Shown here piece by piece: positions 1 to 5,077 of a DNA stretch of 5,077 nucleotides; within the stretch, counting starts at the first letter, position 1; every line of letters begins with the position of its first letter. Source of the stretch: Burkholderiaceae bacterium (GTDB lineage Bacteria; Pseudomonadota; Gammaproteobacteria; Burkholderiales; Burkholderiaceae); NCBI GenBank assembly GCA_017998575.1, contig JAGOCV010000292.1, forward strand, positions 1 to 5,077, in the 5' to 3' direction. The notes under the pieces were generated by a model that saw only the letters and a program-made list of their open reading frames with translations, made no database searches and had not been told where the DNA came from. The position numbers were made by a program, and so were the translations under genes.

Positions 1-642
1 GGGCTGGACAACTCGGCCACAGAAGCGGCCATGGCCGCGGGCGGCGGGCACTACCTGGGCGTGGCGCTGGTGCCGCTGTCGGTGGGCGACGACGAACTGG
101 CGCGGCTGGCGTCGGTGGGTTTTCGCGGTGTGCGCTTCAACTTCATGAAGCATCTGCAGGCGGCCGGCGGCACCGACGAGATCGTTGCCTTCACGCGCCG
201 TCTGGCGCCACTGGGCCTGCATCTGCAGGTGCATTTCGAAAGCAGCCTCGTGCACGGCCTGGCCGCGCCGCTGGCGCAGAGCGCGGTGCCCGTCGTCATC
301 GATCACATGGGGCGCGTGGACGCGCGCCTGGGCGAGGGTCACGAGGATTTCGTGGCGTTGCGCGCGCTGCTGCGCAACCCGCTGTTCCGCGTCAAGGTGA
401 GCGGTGTCGACCGCATCTCGGGCGGCCCCGACTACGCACCCGGCATCGCACTGGCGCGCATCCTGGTGGACGAGTTCGCCGACCGCTGCCTGTGGGGCAG
501 CGACTGGCCGCACCCCAACCACCACCACATCCCCGACGACGCGCGGTTGGTCGATGCGCTGGCGCAGATCGCGCCCGATGCCCGCGTGCGTGAGCAGGTG
601 CTGGTGCACAACCCGCAGGCGTTCTATCGCTTCGCGGACTGA
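1..642 (+). CDS. LigI-like amidohydrolase (COG3618 / amidohydrolase 2 family), 5'-truncated
   Basis: Seen: the reading frame is open from base 1 and ends at TGA 640-642, giving 213 residues. The N-terminus lies outside the window and the ATG at 31 is internal, because the ten codons before it continue the family-like sequence. Recognisable blocks are GVRFN (Arg codon about 133-135), VVIDHMGR (His codon 304-306), FRVKVSG, and WGSDWPHPN near the C-terminus (Asp codon 502-504). Known: in the amidohydrolase superfamily this Asp closes the TIM barrel and is the general base. The WG(S/T)DWPHPN form is typical of relatives of 2-pyrone-4,6-dicarboxylate lactonase (LigI), a hydrolase that works without a bound metal. 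The missing part should hold the first HxH motif. Inferred role: cytosolic hydrolysis of a lactone or pyrone, probably carboxylated. The next gene starts 10 bp downstream, so they are likely co-transcribed. Exact substrate unknown; other COG3618 lactonases are the alternative. Confidence 0.88.
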   Translation, partial: GLDNSATEAAMAAGGGHYLGVALVPLSVGDDELARLASVGFRGVRFNFMKHLQAAGGTDEIVAFTRRLAPLGLHLQVHFESSLVHGLAAPLAQSAVPVVIDHMGRVDARLGEGHEDFVALRALLRNPLFRVKVSGVDRISGGPDYAPGIALARILVDEFADRCLWGSDWPHPNHHHIPDDARLVDALAQIAPDARVREQVLVHNPQAFYRFAD

Positions 643-652
643 CGGACGCGCG

Positions 653-1501
653 ATGCAGGACGACAACCACGACGACCGGCTTCCGGCCGCCGGTGCACGC
701 CGGCTGGCGGGCAAGGTGGCGCTGGTGCTGGGGGCGGGCTCGGTCGGGCCGGGCTGGGGCAACGGCCGCGCCATTGCGGCGCGCTTCGTGCAGGAAGGCG
801 CGAACGTGTTCGCGGCCGATCTCGACACCGCCCGGTTGCAGGAAACCGTGGCGCGCGCCACGGCGCAGGGCGGCGGTGGGCAGATCGCCACGGGCCGCTG
901 CGACGTAACCGACAGCGCCAGCGTGGCCGCGGCCGTGGCCGACTGCGTGGCGCGCTTCGGCCGTATCGACATCCTGGTCAACAACGTGGGCGGCTCGGCC
1001 AAGGGCGGCCCGGTGGAGATGAGCGAAGAAGTCTGGGACGCGCAGGTGGACTTCAACCTGAAAAGCGTGTTCCTGGCCTGCAAGCACGTGCTGCCGCACC
1101 TGCTGCGGCAGGGACAGGGCGGCGCCATCGTCAACCTCGCCTCCACCTCGGGCCTGCGCTGGACGGGCGCGGCGCAGATCGCCTATGCCGCGACCAAGGC
1201 CGGCGTGATCCAGTTCTCGCGCGTGCTCGCGGTGCAGTACGCGGCCGAGCGCATCCGCGTCAACACCGTGGTGCCGGGCCAGCTGCACACACCGATGGTG
1301 GAAACGCGGCTGGCCGGCCAGCGCGCCGGCGGCGACGTGGGCCAGTTGCTGGCGCAGCGCCAGTCGCGCATTCCGCTGCCTTTCATGGGCGATGGCCGCG
1401 ACACGGCCGCCGCCGCGCTCTATCTCGCCTCGGACGAGGCCCGATTCGTCACCGGCACCGAGCTGGTGGTGGATGGCGGCATGTCTGCGCGCTGCGACTG
1501 A
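653..1501 (+). CDS. SDR-family NAD(P)-dependent oxidoreductase
   Basis: A 282-residue short-chain dehydrogenase/reductase with a classical Rossmann fold. Visible motifs: glycine-rich cofactor loop GAGSVGPGWGNGRAIA (residues 27-42), longer than the usual TGxxxGxG; Asp56 at the end of beta-2, which in this family favours NAD over NADP; CDV around 83-85; NNVGG (110-114, variant of NNAG); catalytic tetrad Asn135, Ser164 (ASTSG), Tyr178 and Lys182 (YAATK); PG near the substrate loop; and a C-terminal VTGTELVVDGGMSA typical of the family. It likely oxidises a secondary alcohol or reduces a ketone in the cytosol; in a catabolic cluster oxidation is more likely. ATG 653 was chosen because it lies 10 bp after the preceding stop and the frame before it runs antiparallel to sense in the amidohydrolase gene. 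Only a weak GGA (644-646) serves as Shine-Dalgarno sequence, so coupling to the upstream gene is likely. Substrate cannot be deduced. Confidence 0.93.
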   Translation: MQDDNHDDRLPAAGARRLAGKVALVLGAGSVGPGWGNGRAIAARFVQEGANVFAADLDTARLQETVARATAQGGGGQIATGRCDVTDSASVAAAVADCVARFGRIDILVNNVGGSAKGGPVEMSEEVWDAQVDFNLKSVFLACKHVLPHLLRQGQGGAIVNLASTSGLRWTGAAQIAYAATKAGVIQFSRVLAVQYAAERIRVNTVVPGQLHTPMVETRLAGQRAGGDVGQLLAQRQSRIPLPFMGDGRDTAAAALYLASDEARFVTGTELVVDGGMSARCD

Positions 1502-1522
1502 TCATCAACGACGACACTGAAG

Positions 1523-1528
1523 AAGGAG
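1523..1528 (+). promoter_or_regulatory. Strong ribosome binding site of the Bug-family gene
   Basis: AAGGAG lies 7 nt before ATG 1536, near-perfect complement to the 16S rRNA 3' end and ideal spacing. It fixes the start of the binding-protein gene and is the best Shine-Dalgarno match in the window, suggesting that this periplasmic protein is made in excess over the neighbouring enzymes. Confidence 0.85.
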
Positions 1529-1535
1529 ACACGGC

Positions 1536-2531
1536 ATGACAACGAACCACAACACCCCGTTCGCGGCCTGGCGCCGCCGCGCGATGCTGGCCCTGGTGGC
1601 CGCACCGCTGGCCCTGGGTGCCGCCGGCGCCATCGCGCAGGACCGCGTCACGCGGCTGGTGGTCGCGTTTCCGCCGGGCGGCCCGGTGGACTTCGTGGCG
1701 CGCGCGCTGGGCGAGCAACTGGGCAAGGAACTGGGCCGGCAGGTGATCGTGGAGAACCGCGCCGGCGCCAACGGCGCCATCGCTGCCGAATACGTCTCGC
1801 GCGCGGCGCCGGATGCCCACACGCTGTGGCTGACCAGCGTGGGCGCCGTGGCCATCAACCCCGCGCTGTACGAGAAGCTGCCCTACGACCCGGTGAAAGA
1901 CCTCACGCCGGTGTCGCTGGTGGTTCGCAACGTCGAGCTGCTGGTGGTGGGGGCCAACGCGCCCTACAACGACGGTGCCGAGTTCATCGCCGCCGCCCGC
2001 AAGTCGTCCACGCCGCTGACCATGGCGTCGTCGGGCACCGGCAGCGTGCCGCACCTGGCGATGGAACTGCTGGCCGACGCCACCAGGGCGCCGCTGCTGC
2101 ACGTGCCCTACAAGGGCGCGGCACCGGCCATCAACGACGTGATCGCGGGCCACGTGAACGGCTTCTTCGGCGACATCCCGGGCCTGATCGGCTTCATCAA
2201 GGGCGGCAAGCTCAAGCCGGTGGGCATCGCGGCGGCCAAGCGCCATCCCGTGCTGCCCGATGTGAAGACGTTCGAGGAAATGGGCATATCAGGCGTCGAT
2301 TCCGACAACTGGTATGCGCTGTTCGCGGCCAAAGGCACGCCGGCTGCCGATGCCGAACGCATGGCCACCGCCGTGCGCCGCACGCTGGAGAACGAGGCCG
2401 TGAAGAACCGCCTGCTGGGCTCGGGCGCCGAGCCCGCGCCGTCCACGCCGGCCGAGCTGGCCCAGCTGCTCAAGACCGATTCGGCCAAGTGGGCCCAGGT
2501 CGTCAAGTCCAAGAAGATCAAACCCGAATGA
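1536..2531 (+). CDS. Bug/TctC-family tripartite tricarboxylate transporter substrate-binding protein
   Basis: A 331-residue periplasmic solute receptor, normal length for the Bug family (PF03401). The N-terminus is a signal peptide: WRRR at 12-15, a hydrophobic stretch of Ala/Leu at 16-31, and a likely signal peptidase I site after AIA (32-34), before Gln35. The mature protein starts with the family strand VTRLVVAFPPGGPVDFVAR; Asp52 is the conserved residue after PGG that, with the first loop, binds ligand carboxylates through water. Further hallmarks are ENRAGANG (73-80), LPYDPVKDLTPVSL (115-128), SSGTGSVPHLAMELL (165-179) and HVPYKGAAPAINDVIAG (189-205). Known Bug proteins bind carboxylic acids and related small molecules and feed TctAB-type membrane carriers. 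No TctA or TctB gene is in the window, so it is a solitary receptor as far as can be seen. It sits between catabolic enzymes and its TGA overlaps the next ATG, so it probably captures the substrate or an intermediate of this pathway. Confidence 0.95.
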   Translation: MTTNHNTPFAAWRRRAMLALVAAPLALGAAGAIAQDRVTRLVVAFPPGGPVDFVARALGEQLGKELGRQVIVENRAGANGAIAAEYVSRAAPDAHTLWLTSVGAVAINPALYEKLPYDPVKDLTPVSLVVRNVELLVVGANAPYNDGAEFIAAARKSSTPLTMASSGTGSVPHLAMELLADATRAPLLHVPYKGAAPAINDVIAGHVNGFFGDIPGLIGFIKGGKLKPVGIAAAKRHPVLPDVKTFEEMGISGVDSDNWYALFAAKGTPAADAERMATAVRRTLENEAVKNRLLGSGAEPAPSTPAELAQLLKTDSAKWAQVVKSKKIKPE

Positions 2532-3055
2532 GCGCCACACGCCTTCCCCTGATCGCGCCCGGCACGCGGCCCGAACTCGCGGCGCACGAAGCGCGCATCG
2601 CCGCCGCGCGCGGGCGCGTGTCGCCGCTCTACCAGGTGCTGCTCAACAGCCCGCCCGTGGCGCACGGCTGGGAGCAGATGATGTCTGCCATCCGCAACCA
2701 CAACAGCATTGCGCCCGGCGTGCGCGAGCTGGTGATCCTGCGCGTGGCCGTGCTCAACCGCGCACCCTACGAGTTCGAGGCGCACGTGCCGCATGCCCTG
2801 CAGGCCGGCGTGACGCAGGCCGCCATCGACGCCACGCGCACGGTGCCGCTGGCAGCGGACGCGCCCATGAGCGCCGATGAACGCGTGGCGCTGGAACTGG
2901 CCGACGCCATGACGCGCGACATCGAAGTGCCCGACGCGCTGTTCGAGCGCGTGCGCGCGCACTTCGAAGGCCAGCGCCTGCTGGACCTGACGGCCACTGT
3001 GGCCGCCTACAACATGGTGTCGCGGCTGCTGGTGGCGCTGCGCATCGGCCACTGA
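2528..3055 (+). CDS. Carboxymuconolactone decarboxylase (CMD/AhpD-like) family protein
   Basis: A 175-residue all-helical protein. ATG 2528 overlaps the preceding TGA as ATGA, and the region before it in this frame is an overlap with the binding-protein gene, so this start is well supported and translation is probably coupled. The family core is SPPVAHGWEQMM (41-52) followed by ELVILRVAVLNRAPYEFEAH (67-86), HALQAGVT (89-96), an ADERVALELADAMT-like helix (116-129), and a C-terminal helix with TATVAAYNMVSRLLVAL. Glu82/Glu84 and His86 occupy the usual acidic/His region. There is no CxxC, in fact no cysteine at all, so it cannot work as an AhpD-type thiol peroxidase partner. Family members include gamma-carboxymuconolactone decarboxylase of the protocatechuate pathway, but most relatives of this kind lack a proven reaction. 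Role here inferred: cytosolic decarboxylase, isomerase or lactone-processing step of the same pathway. The family call is strong, the reaction is open. Confidence 0.9.
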   Translation: MSATRLPLIAPGTRPELAAHEARIAAARGRVSPLYQVLLNSPPVAHGWEQMMSAIRNHNSIAPGVRELVILRVAVLNRAPYEFEAHVPHALQAGVTQAAIDATRTVPLAADAPMSADERVALELADAMTRDIEVPDALFERVRAHFEGQRLLDLTATVAAYNMVSRLLVALRIGH

Positions 3056-3061
3056 GCCGGC

Positions 3062-3067
3062 AGGGGA
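3062..3067 (+). promoter_or_regulatory. Ribosome binding site of the first EthD-like gene
   Basis: AGGGGA lies 5 nt before ATG 3073, in the 17-bp gap after the CMD-family stop codon. It supports the ATG at 3073 as the true start. Confidence 0.6.
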
Positions 3068-3072
3068 CACGG

Positions 3073-3657
3073 ATGCTGCTGCTGCGACTTCATCTGGCGC
3101 CGGGCACGGCCGATGCGGTGGACTGCGCCGCGCAGGTGCGCGCGTTCGCGCGGCAGGCGCAGCCCGTGCTCGATGTGCGGCGCGTGGCCGTGTCGGCGCG
3201 GGCCGCACTCGCCTACGCCTACCTCCAGGCCCCGCACGAAGACGCGGCCATGGCGGCCGGCGTGGCCCAGGCATTCGCGGCCAGCCACGCGTGGTGTGGA
3301 TCGGCCGGAGGTTGCTGGCTGGAGTCTGTGTTCGATGTGCCCGGTGCCTCGGCCGGCGAGCCGGCGCGCTTTCACTACGTGGTCGAGACCGATCCCGAGG
3401 ACGGCTGGTTCGACGAGATCGCGCGCTGGTACGACGACGAGCACATGCCGGGCCTGGCGTCGGTGGCCGGCTGCATCCACGCCTCGCGCTATCTCAACCG
3501 TGCCGGTGCCGGCCCCGTGTCCTTCGCCTGCTACGACCTCGTGAGCGAGGACACGCTGGGCTCGCCCGACTGGCTGGCCGTGCGCCACACGGCCTGGAGC
3601 GATCGCGCGCGCCCGCATTTCACCAACACGCGCCGCACGATGTTCCAGGTGGCCTGA
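3073..3657 (+). CDS. EthD-like dimeric alpha/beta-barrel protein of unknown function
   Basis: A 194-residue soluble protein with no signal peptide or membrane segment. The C-terminal half (about 100-191) looks like a ferredoxin-like dimeric alpha/beta-barrel domain of the EthD type: HYVVETD (strand), WYDDEHMPGLASVAGC (119-134; His124 and Pro126 are the usual conserved pair), ASRY (137-140), FACYDL (151-156), WLAVRHTAWSDRARPHF and the tail NTRRTMF. The N-terminal half (1-98) starts with a strand (LLLRLHLAPG) and may be a diverged second copy of the same fold, but this is inference; it holds Cys75 and Cys81. Proteins of this fold act as small monooxygenases, isomerases/lactone-processing enzymes or accessory proteins; which applies is not readable here. 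Last gene of the plus-strand operon, 17 bp after the CMD-family gene. A paralogue lies on the opposite strand at 4858-5077. Confidence 0.8.
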   Translation: MLLLRLHLAPGTADAVDCAAQVRAFARQAQPVLDVRRVAVSARAALAYAYLQAPHEDAAMAAGVAQAFAASHAWCGSAGGCWLESVFDVPGASAGEPARFHYVVETDPEDGWFDEIARWYDDEHMPGLASVAGCIHASRYLNRAGAGPVSFACYDLVSEDTLGSPDWLAVRHTAWSDRARPHFTNTRRTMFQVA

Positions 3658-3666
3658 GCGGGCGCG

Positions 3667-4842
3667 TCAGTCGGTGCGGCGCACCGATTCGAGGTAGTCG
3701 GTGTCCAGCGTCATGCCCCAGCCGGGCGTGGTGGGCACGGTGTACAGGCCATTGACGAACGGCCGGGCCGGCTGGTTGGCGATGAGCTTGTAGAAGAACG
3801 GGTCGCGCCACGGCAACATCACCTCGGCCACGAAGCCGTTGGGCACGCCGGCCGACATCATCAGGCCGATCTGCGGCTCCAGGTGTTGCAGCACTTTCAC
3901 CTGGTGCGACGCCGCGAGGGCGGCGACGCGGCGCCATTCGGTCGGGCCCGCGCCCCAGCTGGCGTCGAAGTTGCAGATGTCGATGGCGCCGGCGGCCATC
4001 AGGTCGCGACAGCCGAAGCGCGACAGCTCGCTCTGCCCGGCGGCGATGGGGATGCCGGAGACGGCCCGCACGACGGCCATGTCGGCGCGGTCGTTGTCCC
4101 AGTGGCAGGGCTCCTCGAGCCAGGCGAGGCCGAGGTCTTTCACGCGGCGCGTGAAGTCCAGCGCGTCTTCGCGGCTCCAGCCCTGGTTGGCGTCGCAGGC
4201 CAGCATGAAGCCGTCGCCGCCGGCCCGCCGCACGGCCTGCGCACGCGCCGCATCTTCGGCCGGGGTCTTGCCGCCCAGCTTGAGCTTCATGCCGTGGATG
4301 CCGAAGGCCTTGAGTTCGGCCACTTCGTCGGCCAGCGCCTCGAGATCGCCAGTGGCGCGGTAATAGCCGCCCAGCGCGATCACGGGCACCTGCGCGCGCG
4401 CGCCGCCCCAGAGGTGATGGATCGGCGCGCCGGCCAGCTTGCCCACGGCGTCGTGCAGCGCGCTGTCGATGCAGGCCTGCGCCCGCAGCGCCACGCGGCG
4501 GTCGCGCAGGAAGGGCTCGGTGGCGCGCCGGGTGCGAGTCCACGCTTCCTCGATCGCGGCCACGGGCTGGCCGATGAGCAGCGGCGCCATCTCGTCGTGG
4601 ATGAGCCGCATGACGGCCGGCTGCAGTTCGTCGTCGTTGCCGTTGAAGCATTCGCCGACGATGCCCGCATCGGTATGGATGCGCGTGACGATGGTGCAGC
4701 GGTGCGTGAGCTTGAGCGTGGAGCCGGCGGCCACGCGCTCGAGCTTGACCTTCAGGGGCAGCGTCTCGATGCGCGTGATGCGCACGGACAGCCAGTCGGC
4801 GGTCGTCGGTTCGGACACGGTACGGGCAGCGGATGCGGGCAT
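3667..4842 (-). CDS. Mandelate racemase / muconate lactonizing enzyme family protein (enolase superfamily)
   Basis: A 391-residue enolase-superfamily enzyme: an N-terminal capping domain (about 20-140, with RIHTDAGIVGECFNGND at 54-70) and a TIM-barrel domain. Catalytic positions fit the mandelate racemase subgroup: KLK at 186-188 (Lys188 as one base), metal ligands Asp217 (CDANQGW) and Glu243 (WLEEP), and an Asp293-His320 dyad (NFDASWGAG, LQHLEP) as the opposite base. The third metal-ligand position, after IPIAAG, is Gln270, with Glu272 two residues later. The family reaction is Mg2+-assisted removal of the proton alpha to a carboxylate, giving racemisation, dehydration of a sugar acid, or cycloisomerisation. 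ATG 4842 lies 15 bp after the upstream stop and lacks a Shine-Dalgarno sequence; GTG 4785 (Val20, VRITRIETLPL) would give 372 residues, nearer the usual N-terminus, but also lacks one. Acid-sugar dehydratase is a reasonable guess; substrate unknown. Confidence 0.93.
   Translation of the reverse strand: MPASAARTVSEPTTADWLSVRITRIETLPLKVKLERVAAGSTLKLTHRCTIVTRIHTDAGIVGECFNGNDDELQPAVMRLIHDEMAPLLIGQPVAAIEEAWTRTRRATEPFLRDRRVALRAQACIDSALHDAVGKLAGAPIHHLWGGARAQVPVIALGGYYRATGDLEALADEVAELKAFGIHGMKLKLGGKTPAEDAARAQAVRRAGGDGFMLACDANQGWSREDALDFTRRVKDLGLAWLEEPCHWDNDRADMAVVRAVSGIPIAAGQSELSRFGCRDLMAAGAIDICNFDASWGAGPTEWRRVAALAASHQVKVLQHLEPQIGLMMSAGVPNGFVAEVMLPWRDPFFYKLIANQPARPFVNGLYTVPTTPGWGMTLDTDYLESVRRTD
3671..3687. 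repeat. Perfect 7-bp inverted repeat near the convergent gene ends
   Basis: TCGGTGC, a 3-nt GGC spacer, then GCACCGA. It lies 13 bp past the plus-strand stop codon and inside the last codons of the minus-strand enolase-superfamily gene. Either transcript could fold it into a hairpin, but no T-rich run follows on either strand, so it is not a canonical intrinsic terminator. It may be a weak bidirectional stop or RNA 3'-end stabiliser, or chance in GC-rich DNA. Confidence 0.5.
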
Positions 4843-4857
4843 GGAAGGATGAAGGTG

Positions 4858-5077
4858 TCAGGGCCGCTGGGGCTCGAGGGTGAAGACGCGTTCGAAAACG
4901 GTGCGGCGGACGTTGTGGAACAGCGGGCGGATGCGGCTCGACCAGTCGGTGGCACGCACGGCCAGCCAGGGCTCGGAACGCAGCGTGTCCGGGCTGGTGA
5001 GGTCGTAGCAGGCGTAGGAGGCCGGATGTCCGTCGATGTCCGAGAGCCGGCGCGCGCGCACCGTGCCGGGCACGGCG
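4858..5077 (-). CDS. Second EthD-like dimeric alpha/beta-barrel protein, C-terminal part only
   Basis: The minus-strand frame is open from the right edge of the window to TGA at 4860-4858, leaving 72 complete C-terminal residues. The start is outside: the GTG at 5073 encodes the valine of an AVPGTVRARRL segment that matches an internal part of the 3073-3657 protein (SVAGCIHASRY), so it is not an initiation codon. It shares ACYDL, SxDTL, WLAVR, TxWS, RxRP and RRTxF with that protein; by hand, 27 of 40 residues are identical from ACYDL to RRTxF. The expected WYDxxHxP motif should lie just beyond the edge. After RRTVF it carries an 11-residue tail (ERVFTLEPQRP) that the paralogue lacks. Its stop is 15 bp before the enolase-superfamily start, so both are probably one leftward operon. 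Function unknown. Confidence 0.82.
   Translation of the reverse strand, partial: AVPGTVRARRLSDIDGHPASYACYDLTSPDTLRSEPWLAVRATDWSSRIRPLFHNVRRTVFERVFTLEPQRP

Noticed and set aside
404..652. Upstream extension of the SDR frame to ATG 404
   Set aside because: The extra 83 residues are an out-of-frame reading of the lactonase gene, rich in Thr/Arg/Trp, and SDR proteins start close to the glycine-rich loop.
392..1288. 298-codon open frame on the minus strand
   Set aside because: It lies antisense to the lactonase and SDR genes, has His/Arg/Ala-rich composition without family motifs, and is the usual by-product of high-GC codon bias.
1548..1640. Twin-arginine (Tat) signal in the Bug protein
   Set aside because: WRRRAML contains consecutive arginines but not the SRRxFLK pattern; an ordinary Sec signal peptide with an AIA cleavage site explains it better.
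1449..2246. 265-codon open frame on the minus strand
   Set aside because: Antisense to the Bug-family gene; His/Arg/Gly-rich and without motifs.
1826..2527. Upstream extension of the CMD-family frame to ATG 1826
   Set aside because: This part is an out-of-frame reading of the binding-protein gene; homologous sequence begins only after ATG 2528.
2108..3274. 388-codon open frame on the minus strand
   Set aside because: It spans antisense to parts of three well-supported genes and encodes low-complexity Arg/Pro/Ala/His sequence with no recognisable domain.
3620..4651. 343-codon open frame on the minus strand, overlapping the enolase-superfamily gene in another frame
   Set aside because: Arg-rich out-of-frame sequence; the frame ending at 3667 carries every catalytic motif of the family.
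5071..5073. GTG 5073 as start of a 71-residue protein
   Set aside because: The matching paralogue shows this valine is internal to a longer EthD-like domain, so the gene continues past the window edge.

Overview
High-GC, densely packed coding DNA with six protein genes and almost no intergenic space. The gene content (a LigI-like amidohydrolase, an SDR dehydrogenase, a Bug/TctC periplasmic binding protein, a carboxymuconolactone-decarboxylase-like protein, a mandelate-racemase-type enolase-superfamily enzyme and two EthD-like small proteins) and the strong G/C third-position preference point to a betaproteobacterium of the order Burkholderiales (Bordetella, Achromobacter, Variovorax and Comamonadaceae types are all plausible). 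Solitary Bug-type binding proteins are greatly expanded in that group. The genus cannot be fixed from this window.

Layout. A plus-strand operon fills about 1-3657: a 5'-truncated amidohydrolase/lactonase (1-642), an SDR oxidoreductase (653-1501), a secreted Bug-family solute-binding protein (1536-2531), a CMD-family protein (2528-3055, ATGA overlap with the previous gene) and an EthD-like dimeric alpha/beta-barrel protein (3073-3657). A minus-strand operon enters from the right edge: the C-terminal part of a second EthD-like protein (4858-5077) followed by a mandelate racemase/muconate lactonizing enzyme family protein (3667-4842). The two operons converge with only 9 bp between their stop codons. 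No RNA gene, mobile element, CRISPR array, promoter or convincing intrinsic terminator was seen, and no gap exceeds about 35 bp.

How the genes may work together (inference). The set resembles a carboxylic-acid or lactone catabolic cluster. The Bug protein would capture an organic acid in the periplasm, the SDR would oxidise an alcohol (possibly to a lactone), the LigI-like enzyme would open a lactone or pyrone, and the enolase-superfamily enzyme would dehydrate, epimerise or cycloisomerise a carboxylate by alpha-proton abstraction. The CMD-like and EthD-like proteins would act on intermediates in roles that cannot be read from sequence. The substrate is not identifiable here. The most notable points are the paralogous EthD-like genes, one in each convergent operon; a Gln where the third metal-ligand Glu of the enolase-superfamily enzyme is expected; and an enlarged glycine-rich cofactor loop in the SDR.
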